Shown: positions 10,494 through 18,499 of the stretch, in pieces
Layout of the letters: each line of letters opens with the position of its first letter
Numbering within the stretch: position 1 is the stretch's first letter
From: an uncultured Clostridia bacterium
Lineage (GTDB): Bacteria > Bacillota > Clostridia > TANB77 > CAG-465
Length of the DNA: 61,936 nt
Direction of reading: 5' to 3'
NCBI GenBank assembly: GCA_934132895.1
Contig: CAKPAG010000008.1
Coordinates: 1-61,936, forward strand
Made by a program: the position numbers and the translations under genes
The notes under the pieces: model-generated
The model's input: only the letters and a program-made list of their open reading frames with translations
Told to the model about the DNA's origin: nothing
Databases searched by the model: none

Positions 10494-11201
10494 TTATTTT
10501 TCTATTATAGTTCCAAGTTTTTCTCCAGATGCCACTCTTACTATTGAATTTTCTTCATTTAACGCAAATACACAAATTGGTATATGATTTTCCATGCAAA
10601 GTGTAATAGCTGTTGTATCCATTACATTTAAACCTTCTTGAATTGATTGCATATATGTTACTTCATCGTATTTAACCGCATCATCATACTTTTTAGGATC
10701 CTTGTTATACACACCATCAACATTTTTAGCAAGAAGTATAACGTCAGCTTCCATTTCAATTGCTCTTAATGCAGCTGCTGAGTCAGTTGTAAAGTATGGA
10801 TTACCTGTACCACATGCAAAAATAACTATTCTTCCTTTTTCTAAATGTCTTACTGCCCTTCTTCTTATATATGGTTCAGCTACTTGTTTCATTTCAATAG
10901 CAGTCATTACTCTAGTATCTTCGCCTTTTCCTTCTATCATTTCTTGAAGTGCCAATGCATTTAAAGTTGTAGCAAGCATACCCATATAATCTGCTGTAGT
11001 TCTTTGCATATATCCTTCTCCATATTTACCACGCCAGAAATTTCCTGCTCCTATTACTATTCCAACTTCTATTTTTCTTTTTGATAGTGAAATAATTTGG
11101 TCAACAACTTTTTCTAATTTTATTTTATCTATTCCCCTACCATTTTCTTCTCCAATTGCTTCTCCACTTAATTTAATAAGTATTCTTTTATACTTTTTCA
11201 T
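10494..11201 (-). CDS. pyrH: UMP kinase
   Basis: Phosphorylates UMP to UDP with ATP, in the cytoplasm; unlike other nucleoside monophosphate kinases it belongs to the amino-acid kinase family. Visible hallmarks are RILIKLSGEAIG at the start, IGAGNFWRG, the TADYMGMLAT helix and NPYFTTDSAAALRA. 235 residues, the usual size. In many Firmicutes it sits in rpsB-tsf-pyrH-frr; here a plus-strand gene interrupts the tsf-pyrH link and no frr follows. A PH-domain gene follows instead. Confidence 0.96.
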   Translation of the reverse strand: MKKYKRILIKLSGEAIGEENGRGIDKIKLEKVVDQIISLSKRKIEVGIVIGAGNFWRGKYGEGYMQRTTADYMGMLATTLNALALQEMIEGKGEDTRVMTAIEMKQVAEPYIRRRAVRHLEKGRIVIFACGTGNPYFTTDSAAALRAIEMEADVILLAKNVDGVYNKDPKKYDDAVKYDEVTYMQSIQEGLNVMDTTAITLCMENHIPICVFALNEENSIVRVASGEKLGTIIEK

Positions 11202-11340
11202 TTTATTCCTCCCTATTATTATGATTATATATGAAACAATTTATTTTTTCAACATTTTTTAGATGTTTTTATTTTTTATTTTTTAAATTTGCATATATTA
11301 CTTTTATTTGCACATCATAATATAAAAGGAGAAGATTAAA

Positions 11341-11808
11341 ATGAGTGAACAAAATGATAAAGATACCAAATATAGCAATATTATCGTTATAATAATACTT
11401 GTAATTGTTATTTTACTTGCACTATATCTTATTTTCTTTAAACCTATGCAAAATAACACCCCAAATAATAATATGAATAATACTCAAAATTCTGCTGAAA
11501 ATATGGTTAAAGATACTGTAGAAATTGCTGATGCAAATGCAAAAGAACTTTACGAAAGAGTAAAAAAAGGTATTACTCTTAATGGTAAACTAATCGAAGT
11601 CCCTAAGACCTATATGGATAAAATTACTAAGAAAGTAACTGCTACTGGATACAAAATCACTGATGATACCAAAAAAGCAATATCTGACAAATTAGATGAA
11701 ATTGAAAATATACTAAAATCTGAGGGAAAAACAGATATAAACGAGCTTAGTAGTGAATCAAAAGAAAAAATTAAAGGAATATATAACGATATAGATAAAA
11801 TGCTATAA
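11341..11808 (+). CDS. Single-pass membrane protein of unknown function
   Basis: The first 15 residues are hydrophilic, residues 14-34 form a membrane helix, and an Asn/Thr-rich linker leads to a lysine-rich, helical outer part of about 95 residues. I recognise no family. AAAAGGAGAAGATTAAA precedes the ATG. It is the only plus-strand gene between pyrH and tsf, splitting the usual operon, and ends in a bidirectional terminator shared with tsf. Confidence 0.75.
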   Translation: MSEQNDKDTKYSNIIVIIILVIVILLALYLIFFKPMQNNTPNNNMNNTQNSAENMVKDTVEIADANAKELYERVKKGITLNGKLIEVPKTYMDKITKKVTATGYKITDDTKKAISDKLDEIENILKSEGKTDINELSSESKEKIKGIYNDIDKML

Positions 11809-11813
11809 CATAG

Positions 11814-11856
11814 AAAAGAGTATTGAACCTTTTTTAATTCAATACTCTTTTTTCTA
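11814..11856. terminator. Bidirectional terminator
   Basis: A 13-bp stem (arms about 11815-11827 and 11838-11850) with T-runs on the plus side and A-runs before it, serving both the 11341 gene and tsf. Confidence 0.8.
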
Positions 11857-11860
11857 ATTA

Positions 11861-12508
11861 TTAACCATTAACTTGTTTCATTACTTCTTCAGCAAAGTTA
11901 GATTCTTCTTTTTCTATTCCTTCGCCTCTTTCATATCTTGCAAATCTTCTAATTACTATATTTTCACCAATCTTTGCAATTAAATTTGTAAGCAATTCTC
12001 CAACTGTTATATCTGGATCTTTAACAAATTTTTGATCTAAAAGACAAATTTCTTCATAGAATTTATCAAGTCTTCCTTCAACCATTTTTTCAACTATAGC
12101 TTCAGGTTTTCCTTCATTTAAAGCTTGTGCTCTTAAAGTTTCTTTTTCAGCTTCTACAACTTCAGCAGGAACGTCTTCACGTTTAACGTATTTTGGTCCA
12201 ACTGCTGCGATATGCATAGCAACATCTTTAACAAAGTTTTTAAAATCTTCGTTATTTGCAACAAAATCAGTTTCTGAATTTACTTCAACTAAAGAACCAT
12301 ATTTACCATTATGTATATATGCTTCAACTAATCCTTCTGCTGCTACTCTTCCAGCTTTTTTAGCTGCTTTTGCAATTCCTCTTTCTCTTAAAAGTTCAAT
12401 TGCTTTTTCGATGTTTCCATCAGTTTCTACTAGAACCTTTTTGCAGTCCATTATACCTGCATTAGTTCTATCTCTTAATTCTTTTACTTGTCCAGCTGTT
12501 ACTGCCAT
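11861..12508 (-). CDS. tsf: Translation elongation factor Ts
   Basis: The nucleotide-exchange factor that regenerates EF-Tu-GTP. The UBA-like N-terminus VKELRDRTNAGIMDCKKVL and the SLVEVNSETDFVAN core that contacts EF-Tu are both plain. 215 residues, the short form common in Clostridia. It follows rpsB by 22 bases on the same strand. Confidence 0.96.
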   Translation of the reverse strand: MAVTAGQVKELRDRTNAGIMDCKKVLVETDGNIEKAIELLRERGIAKAAKKAGRVAAEGLVEAYIHNGKYGSLVEVNSETDFVANNEDFKNFVKDVAMHIAAVGPKYVKREDVPAEVVEAEKETLRAQALNEGKPEAIVEKMVEGRLDKFYEEICLLDQKFVKDPDITVGELLTNLIAKIGENIVIRRFARYERGEGIEKEESNFAEEVMKQVNG

Positions 12509-12530
12509 TTTCTAAAGCACCCCCATTAAA

Positions 12531-13397
12531 TTATTCTTTATCTTCACTTTTTGTGTTTTCTTCGCTCTTTTCAGTTTTTTGAGCTTTTTCTCTTTTTTGG
12601 TAATTTCTATTTCTGTTATTTTGTCTTGGTTTTCTTTCTATTTTGTCTACGCCTTCTTTTTGTACTAATTCTTCCATTGTTTCTTCAACATCGTCAGAAT
12701 CAACTTCTTCTAGATTTCCTTCTTTAGCTTCAATTATAGCATCAGCTATTTTTCCAGCTATTAAAGCAACAGATCTTACTGCATCATCATTTCCAGGGAT
12801 AACATAGTCTACATCTTCTGGATTACAGTTTGAATCTATAAGACCAATTGTAGGAATATTTAATTTTCTAGCTTCTTTAGTACAGATATATTCTTTTTTA
12901 GAATCTGCTAAGAAAATTAATGATGGAAGTTTTTCCATAGTTTTAATACCACCTAAGTTAGTATTTAAAATTTCCATTTCTTTTCTTAATCTTATTACCT
13001 CTTTTTTAGGTAATACATCGAAAGTTCCATCTTCTTCCATTTTTTCTAACTCAACAAGTCTAGCTATTCTCTTTTTAATAGTTGTAAAGTTAGTTAATGT
13101 TCCACCTAACCATCTGCTATTGATGTAGTACATTCCACATCTTTCAGCTTCAGTTTTGATAGTTTCTTGTATTTGTTTTTTAGTACCAACAAATAATACA
13201 GTTCCACCTTCAGCTACAACTCTTTTAGTTAAGTTATATGCTTCTTGAACTTTCTTTAAAGTTTTTTGCAAGTCTAGTATGTATATACCATTTCTTGCTG
13301 TAAAGATATATGGAGCCATTCTAGGATCCCATCTTTTTGTTTGGTGACCAAAGTGTACACCAGCTTCTAGTAATGATTTCATAGGTATAATTGCCAT
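12531..13397 (-). CDS. rpsB: 30S ribosomal protein S2
   Basis: S2 is added late to the small subunit and helps recruit S1. The sequence has the family's GVHFGHQTKRWDPRM start and LGGTLTNF and IPTIGLIDSNCNP motifs. At 288 residues it is longer than usual because of a charged Lys/Glu/Asn-rich tail of about 50 residues. GAAGGAGGAATTTTAA precedes the ATG. A promoter is visible at 13533-13561, giving a leader of about 130 nt. Confidence 0.96.
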   Translation of the reverse strand: MAIIPMKSLLEAGVHFGHQTKRWDPRMAPYIFTARNGIYILDLQKTLKKVQEAYNLTKRVVAEGGTVLFVGTKKQIQETIKTEAERCGMYYINSRWLGGTLTNFTTIKKRIARLVELEKMEEDGTFDVLPKKEVIRLRKEMEILNTNLGGIKTMEKLPSLIFLADSKKEYICTKEARKLNIPTIGLIDSNCNPEDVDYVIPGNDDAVRSVALIAGKIADAIIEAKEGNLEEVDSDDVEETMEELVQKEGVDKIERKPRQNNRNRNYQKREKAQKTEKSEENTKSEDKE

Positions 13398-13532
13398 TTA
13401 AAATTCCTCCTTCTTTTATACCTCCATAAACATCAACGCTTTATTTATCCAAAATAGGAAGAAGCCTAAAGCTACGTTTATGTGTGTTATATTAATACTT
13501 ATGTAATTTGTTGCTTTTACACAAGTATTAAT

Positions 13533-13561
13533 ATTATAACATAAAAGTGATAGAAGTACAA
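13533..13561 (-). promoter_or_regulatory. Sigma-A-type promoter of rpsB-tsf
   Basis: Minus-strand TTGTAC (13561-13556), a 17-base spacer and TATAAT (13538-13533). The -35 part lies inside the terminator hairpin of the upstream gene. Confidence 0.6.
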
Positions 13562-13579
13562 TACTTCTATCACTTTTTT
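13543..13579 (-). terminator. Terminator of the 107-residue gene
   Basis: A perfect 16-bp stem (arms 13543-13558 and 13562-13577) with T-rich flanks on both strands, just after the stop at 13601. It overlaps the rpsB promoter. Confidence 0.85.
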
Positions 13580-13600
13580 ATTATATTTTGTATATTAAAA

Positions 13601-13924
13601 TTATGCAGGCATTTCAATACCATTTAATTTTGCCTGTTTTTCAAGTACAGATTTTACTCTTTTTACCTTTTCATCAGTTGTGGCAATCGGATTATCAATA
13701 ATCGGTCCGCATACTTTGTACATAATCATTCTTGACATGAGTTCTGAACTTGCCCAAGAGGGGCATAACTTTTCTATATTCTCCCTCGTAACATTTACAA
13801 GTTCTTTCTTTTCGCCTTTTTTTAATTTTCTTGCATGTGCATTTTTAAACTTACTAGTGCAAGATAAAAGTGCTGCCATGAACAATTCCCTCTGATCTCC
13901 ATTTGCCATTACTAATTCGACCAT
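13601..13924 (-). CDS. Hypothetical soluble protein, 107 residues
   Basis: Not recognised. The protein is mostly helical and basic, with no signal peptide or membrane segment; it has three cysteines in unrelated contexts, so no clear metal site. AAGGAGGATGTTACT precedes the ATG at 13924, a strong site. It is a single-gene unit with its own terminator. A perfect Spo0A-box sequence (TGTCGAA) lies about 100 bases upstream at 14023-14029, so sporulation-phase control is possible. Confidence 0.7.
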   Translation of the reverse strand: MVELVMANGDQRELFMAALLSCTSKFKNAHARKLKKGEKKELVNVTRENIEKLCPSWASSELMSRMIMYKVCGPIIDNPIATTDEKVKRVKSVLEKQAKLNGIEMPA

Positions 13925-14022
13925 AGTAACATCCTCCTTAAAATTATTTTTTAGAGTTTAAATAAAAACTGTAAATTAATTTTACCATCTTTTAATTATT
14001 ATGTCAATAATTTTGAGAAAAA

Positions 14023-14029
14023 TGTCGAA
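14023..14029 (+). promoter_or_regulatory. Candidate Spo0A box
   Basis: Exact match to the known 0A-box TGTCGAA. A 7-base match can arise by chance, but this one lies upstream of a lone minus-strand gene in a genome that encodes Spo0A. Confidence 0.4.
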
Positions 14030-14141
14030 AACATTTTAGTAAAAAATTAAGCAAATAATTAATTGTAACAAAATTTATTTTTTCTATTGTCATGATATCA
14101 CTTTTTATTGAAGATATTTACATATTCTCTATATTTTACGT

Positions 14142-14184
14142 TTTTTAGATAAATTTGGAGTGCAACTCCAAATTTATCTAAAAA
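14142..14184. repeat. 20-bp perfect inverted repeat
   Basis: Arms 14142-14161 and 14165-14184 are perfectly complementary with a 3-base loop. The outer T/A pairs are part of the stem, so neither strand has a free T-run and it is not a standard terminator. It sits 30 bases upstream of the tyrS promoter. Confidence 0.75.
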
Positions 14185-14213
14185 TATCTTTTGTAACTAT
14201 TTTTAATAATATG

Positions 14214-14242
14214 TTAACATTAGCCCAAAAATATGTTATAAT
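14214..14242 (+). promoter_or_regulatory. Sigma-A-type promoter of the tyrS unit
   Basis: TTAACA (14214-14219), a 17-base spacer and a perfect TATAAT (14237-14242). Transcription should start near 14249, giving a transcript that includes the 32-codon ORF. Confidence 0.7.
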
Positions 14243-14290
14243 ATTAGCATATCATATATTTATTAAATATATATTAAGGAGGTGAGGCTT

Positions 14291-14389
14291 ATGGCTCATA
14301 TACATTTAAGTGAGAAAAAAATAAATCAACATTCAACTTTAATATATGAGTTTAGCTATTCTAACCCTTTTATTTTAAAATTAATATAA
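14291..14389 (+). CDS. Possible leader peptide of tyrS, 32 residues
   Basis: The ORF starts at an ATG preceded by AAGGAGGTGAGGCTT, one of the strongest ribosome-binding sites in the window, and encodes a 32-residue peptide with two Tyr codons close together (residues 19 and 23). It ends 20 bases before tyrS, with no hairpin between. I recognise no family. It may be a regulatory leader whose translation responds to charged tRNA-Tyr, or simply a small protein gene. Confidence 0.45.
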   Translation: MAHIHLSEKKINQHSTLIYEFSYSNPFILKLI

Positions 14390-14409
14390 AATTTAAGGAG
14401 ATGATTTAA

Positions 14410-15585
14410 ATGAAAGAGTTAGAAGTCTTAGAAATATTAAAAAGAAAAGCAGTCGACATATTTTCTATAGAAGACTTAGAAAAAAAGTTAAAAAGTAACA
14501 AGAAATTAGTTATAAAATTTGGTGCTGATCCAAGTAGACCTGATTTGCATCTTGGGCATAGTGTACCTTTAAGAGTTTTAAAAATGTTTCAAGATATGGG
14601 ACATGAAGTAGTTTTTGTAATTGGAGATTTTACAGCAATGATAGGTGACCCCTCTGGAAAAAGCAAAACCAGACCTGCACTCACATTTGAGGAAACTAGA
14701 AAATCTGCCGAAAGTTATTTCTCTCAAGTGACTAAAATTCTTGATAAGGATAAAATAAAAGTTGAATTCAATTCTAATTGGTTAAAAAAATTAGACTTCA
14801 ACGACATTATTTCTCTTACATCAAAATACACAGTAGCGAGAATTCTTGAAAGAGATGATTTTAAAAATAGATTTGAAAATGGATTACCACTTTCAATGCA
14901 TGAGCTTCTCTACCCACTAATGCAAGGATATGATTCAGTACAACTAAATGCTGATATTGAAATTGGTGGAACTGACCAAACATTTAATTTATTAGTTGGA
15001 AAAAAGCTTCAAAAAGAATATAATATGGAACCTCAAGTAGTTATAACCTTCCCACTTTTAGTAGGACTTGATGGTAAAGAAAAAATGAGTAAATCTCTAG
15101 ATAATTATATAGGTATTACCGAATCACCAGAAGTTAAATTTGAAAAATGTATGAAAATACCAGACTTTGCTTTAAAAGATTATTTTATCTTAACAACAGA
15201 CCTTAAAGCAAAAGAAATTGATGATATATTTGAAGGTGATATTAGACTAGCTCATGAAAGGTATGCATTTGAAATTATTAAAATGTATGATGGCGAGGAA
15301 CATTTCAAACAAGCTAAAGAGAGATATTTAAGCATTGCAAAAAAAGAAATACCTGATAATATTTTAGAGATTAAAAGAGATATAAAAAGTATTAACATAT
15401 GTGAACTTTTAGTAGACATTGGTTTTGCCACTTCTAAATCACAGGCTAAACGTATGATTTTAGAAAAAGGAATTAAAATTGATGGTACTTTAAAAACAGA
15501 TATTAACGAAATAATACAAATAAAAAATAGCATTGTTGTTCAATACGGAAAAAATAAATTTGTTAAGATTTCAAGCTGCAATTAA
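14410..15585 (+). CDS. tyrS: Tyrosyl-tRNA synthetase
   Basis: Charges tRNA-Tyr with tyrosine. Class I signature HLGH (residues 47-50) follows GADPSRPDLHLGH, and KEKMSKSLDN supplies the KMSKS loop near residue 225. The C-terminal 60 residues form an S4-like RNA-binding domain. 391 residues. AAGGAGATGATTTAA precedes the ATG. It has its own promoter at 14214-14242 and a short upstream ORF; no T-box is visible. Confidence 0.94.
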   Translation: MKELEVLEILKRKAVDIFSIEDLEKKLKSNKKLVIKFGADPSRPDLHLGHSVPLRVLKMFQDMGHEVVFVIGDFTAMIGDPSGKSKTRPALTFEETRKSAESYFSQVTKILDKDKIKVEFNSNWLKKLDFNDIISLTSKYTVARILERDDFKNRFENGLPLSMHELLYPLMQGYDSVQLNADIEIGGTDQTFNLLVGKKLQKEYNMEPQVVITFPLLVGLDGKEKMSKSLDNYIGITESPEVKFEKCMKIPDFALKDYFILTTDLKAKEIDDIFEGDIRLAHERYAFEIIKMYDGEEHFKQAKERYLSIAKKEIPDNILEIKRDIKSINICELLVDIGFATSKSQAKRMILEKGIKIDGTLKTDINEIIQIKNSIVVQYGKNKFVKISSCN

Positions 15586-15606
15586 ATTAATAAATGCTTA
15601 AAAAAC

Positions 15607-15650
15607 GTAGTAAGTATTTTATTTATGAATACTTACTACATTATTTTTTT
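15607..15650. terminator. Bidirectional terminator between tyrS and ftsH
   Basis: A perfect 12-bp stem (15607-15618 and 15628-15639) with a T-run on the plus side and an A-run on the other, so it serves both convergent genes. Confidence 0.88.
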
Positions 15651-17466
15651 ATTCTGCACCATTCATAACAGATTCAAATTCTTCAGCTGTTACTTTTTCT
15701 TTTTCAAGCAATATCTCTGCTATTTTATGAAGTTTGTCAATATTTTCTTTAAGAATTCTTTCAGCAAAAGTATATGCTCTTGAAATAATATCTTTTACTT
15801 CATCATCAATTTGTGCTGCTACTTTTTCGCTGTAATTTCTTTGACTTGTCATTTCTTTTCCTAAAAATACTTCTTCTCCAGTGGAACCGAAAGTTATTGG
15901 TCCTAATTTTTCTGACATTCCATATTTTGTTACCATATCTCTTGCAATTTTACTTGCTCTTTCAATATCATTAGAAGCTCCTGTACTTATATCATCTAGT
16001 ACAAGTTGTTCTGCTACTCTTCCACCAAGAAGTGATACAATATGTTCTTTCATTTCAGATTTTGAGTGATAACTCTTATCTTCGTTTGGTTTATACATTG
16101 TATAGCCCCCAGCCATACCTCTTGGAATAATTGATATTTGATGTACAGTGTCATGAGTTGGTAAAAATTTAGATACAACTGCATGACCTGCTTCATGATA
16201 AGCTGTAAGTTTTCTTTCTTTATCAGAAATAACTTTACTTCTTTTTTCTGGTCCCATCATAACTTTAACCATAGCTTCTTCCACATCTGCTAAATCAACG
16301 TTTTTCTTATTCTTTCTAGCTGCAAGAAGTGTAGCCTCATTTATCATATTTTCAAGATCTGCTCCAGTAAATCCTGCTGTATTTTTAGCTATTACTTTAA
16401 AATCTAATCCCTTTACAAAAGGTTTATTTTTTGCATGAAGTTCAATTATTTCTTCTCTTGCTGCAACATCTGGTACTCCTACAACAATTTGTCTATCAAA
16501 TCTTCCAGGTCTTAAAAGCGCTGGATCTAAAATATCAGGTCTATTTGTAGCTGCCATAACAATTATACTATCATTAGTTGAGAAACCATCCATTTCAACC
16601 AATAATTGATTTAATGTTTGTTCTCTTTCGTCATGTCCACCACCTACACCGGCACCTCTATGACGTCCTACGGCATCAATTTCGTCTATAAATACTATAC
16701 ATGGTGAATGTGCTTTAGCCTCAGCAAATAAATCTCTTACACGAGAAGCACCTACACCTACGAACATTTCAACAAAGTCAGAACCACTTATTGAGAAAAA
16801 TGGTACATTTGCTTCACCAGCCACAGCTTTTGCAAGCAATGTTTTACCTGTACCAGGTCTACCAACAAGTAATATTCCTTTGGGAATTCTTGCTCCCATT
16901 TCTTGATACTTTTTAGGGTTCTTTAAGAATTCAACTTCTTCTTCTAATTCTTCCTTTTCTTCTTTAAGTCCTGCTACTTTATCAAAAGTAATTTTTTTCT
17001 TGTCATCTTTGTTTATAATTCTAGCTCTGTTTTTTCCAAAGCTCATAGCTTTATTATTTCCATCAGTTGTCTTTTTTATCATAAATATAAATATGAAAAG
17101 TGTTCCTAAAAGAAGTAATAAATTTGGTAAAAGTGGAGCTATAGCTTCCCAAGCCGACTCATCTTTAACATCAAGTTCAAATTCTCCAGCAACAACCTTT
17201 GGTTCTATTGTTTCCATAAATGAATTAGTAGCTGGTATTTTTACAACTCTTGTAATATCTGATTCTTCTTTTAATTTTACTTCTGCAGTTTGCCTATCAT
17301 TACTAAGTTTAATTTCACTAACATCTGTGCTTTCTATTTTTTGCATAAGTTCAGTATATGACATTTCTTTTACTTTTACTTCACTTAATACAGATATTAA
17401 ATACATAGCTATACCTATAATTAATACATAAGTTAGTAATGTTCCTATAATTCCTTTTTTCTTCAT
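15649..17466 (-). CDS. ftsH: ATP-dependent zinc metalloprotease FtsH
   Basis: Membrane-bound AAA protease that removes misfolded or unassembled membrane proteins. Two membrane helices (about 5-27 and 113-131) flank a small outer domain. The AAA module has Walker A GRPGTGKT (202-209), Walker B FIDEIDAVG and the second region of homology ATNRPDILDPALLRPGRFDR. The zinc site is HEAGH. The Walker A reads GR where FtsH proteins nearly always read GP; the rest is intact. 605 residues, typical. It follows tilS by 17 bases. Confidence 0.96.
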   Translation of the reverse strand: MKKKGIIGTLLTYVLIIGIAMYLISVLSEVKVKEMSYTELMQKIESTDVSEIKLSNDRQTAEVKLKEESDITRVVKIPATNSFMETIEPKVVAGEFELDVKDESAWEAIAPLLPNLLLLLGTLFIFIFMIKKTTDGNNKAMSFGKNRARIINKDDKKKITFDKVAGLKEEKEELEEEVEFLKNPKKYQEMGARIPKGILLVGRPGTGKTLLAKAVAGEANVPFFSISGSDFVEMFVGVGASRVRDLFAEAKAHSPCIVFIDEIDAVGRHRGAGVGGGHDEREQTLNQLLVEMDGFSTNDSIIVMAATNRPDILDPALLRPGRFDRQIVVGVPDVAAREEIIELHAKNKPFVKGLDFKVIAKNTAGFTGADLENMINEATLLAARKNKKNVDLADVEEAMVKVMMGPEKRSKVISDKERKLTAYHEAGHAVVSKFLPTHDTVHQISIIPRGMAGGYTMYKPNEDKSYHSKSEMKEHIVSLLGGRVAEQLVLDDISTGASNDIERASKIARDMVTKYGMSEKLGPITFGSTGEEVFLGKEMTSQRNYSEKVAAQIDDEVKDIISRAYTFAERILKENIDKLHKIAEILLEKEKVTAEEFESVMNGAE

Positions 17467-17482
17467 AATTCCTCCCTAAATA

Positions 17483-18499
17483 TTAATATATAATGGCAAC
17501 GTTCTTTTTTATTATTTCAATAGTAAATTTATTTCCAAGTATATATTTTTTATTACGTATATTATTTGATAATAGATTTAAAATATCCAATATATGAACA
17601 TTTTCCACACCTTGTGTAGTTTTATTTTTTAAAGCTATAATACTCCTTATATATCTTCTTCTAATACTTTCATGTTCATTTAATATATTAGAAAAATCAA
17701 ATTTAACCATTTCTTCATTCTTTTCTAATATACTCTCATTTACTTTTTTTAAAGTATACTTATTTAAAAAATCTTCATCTAACTCTAATATATGTTTCAT
17801 CCTTATTATATTTTCCATTATATTAGGATTATATTCATTTTTTAAACACGGTATTAAATTTAGCCTTATTTTATTTCTTAAATAGATATCTTGTTCATTA
17901 GTTTTATCAAAACAAGGTTTTAAATCTCGCAATACATTATACTCCAAAATGTCACTTTTTTCAATATCTAGAAGAGGTCTAATTAAATTTTCACTAAAAT
18001 AACACATTCCTATTAAGCCTTTTAAGCCTGTTCCTCTAAATAAATTTAAAAATATTGTTTCTACATTATCATTTAAATTATGAGCTACTGCTATCTTAGA
18101 TGCTTTCTCTTTCTTTCTTACTTCTTCAAAAAACTCATAACGAATTTCTCTTCCACATGTTTCTTCTGACATATGCTTTTCTTTTGCAATTTCAGGAACA
18201 TTTGCCTCTTTATACCAAAATGGTATATCACGTTTTTTACAAAATTCTTCCACATATTTTTTTTCATCATAAGACTCTTTTCTAATCATATGATTTACAT
18301 GTGCAACTACAAGTTCATATTTAATGTTATATTCTAACTTTAATTTTTCTTTTAAGCAATATAAAAGGTCAATAAGGCACATAGAATCTGGGCCACCAGA
18401 TACTGCTACTATAATTTTATCTTCATTTTCTATTAGTTTATTTTCTAATATTACTGTTTTTACCTTTTCTTTTATATTTTCTACTAAATTATCATTCAT
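17483..18499 (-). CDS. tilS: tRNA(Ile)-lysidine synthase
   Basis: Modifies the wobble cytidine of the CAU-anticodon tRNA-Ile to lysidine so that it reads AUA. The PP-loop ATPase motif VAVSGGPDSMCLIDLL is near residue 30, with the HVNHMIRKESYDE and HNLNDNVETIFLNLFRGTG blocks following. At 338 residues it is shorter than the 430-470 of many homologues and seems to lack part of the C-terminal substrate-binding region. Its ATG overlaps the end of dnaB, implying translational coupling. The ftsH gene follows, as in many Firmicutes. Confidence 0.9.
   Translation of the reverse strand: MNDNLVENIKEKVKTVILENKLIENEDKIIVAVSGGPDSMCLIDLLYCLKEKLKLEYNIKYELVVAHVNHMIRKESYDEKKYVEEFCKKRDIPFWYKEANVPEIAKEKHMSEETCGREIRYEFFEEVRKKEKASKIAVAHNLNDNVETIFLNLFRGTGLKGLIGMCYFSENLIRPLLDIEKSDILEYNVLRDLKPCFDKTNEQDIYLRNKIRLNLIPCLKNEYNPNIMENIIRMKHILELDEDFLNKYTLKKVNESILEKNEEMVKFDFSNILNEHESIRRRYIRSIIALKNKTTQGVENVHILDILNLLSNNIRNKKYILGNKFTIEIIKKNVAIIY

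Larger units (their letters stand above)
13925..14290. other. Intergenic region between divergent genes
   Basis: Between the divergently read 13601 gene and tyrS. It contains a Spo0A-box match, a 20-bp perfect inverted repeat and a sigma-A promoter, each listed separately. I see no T-box (no AGGGTGG..ACCGCG element) despite its position before a tRNA synthetase gene. Confidence 0.6.

Noticed and set aside
14250..14410. T-box riboswitch before tyrS
   Set aside because: No specifier-loop architecture or AGGGTGG/ACCGCG antiterminator core is visible.
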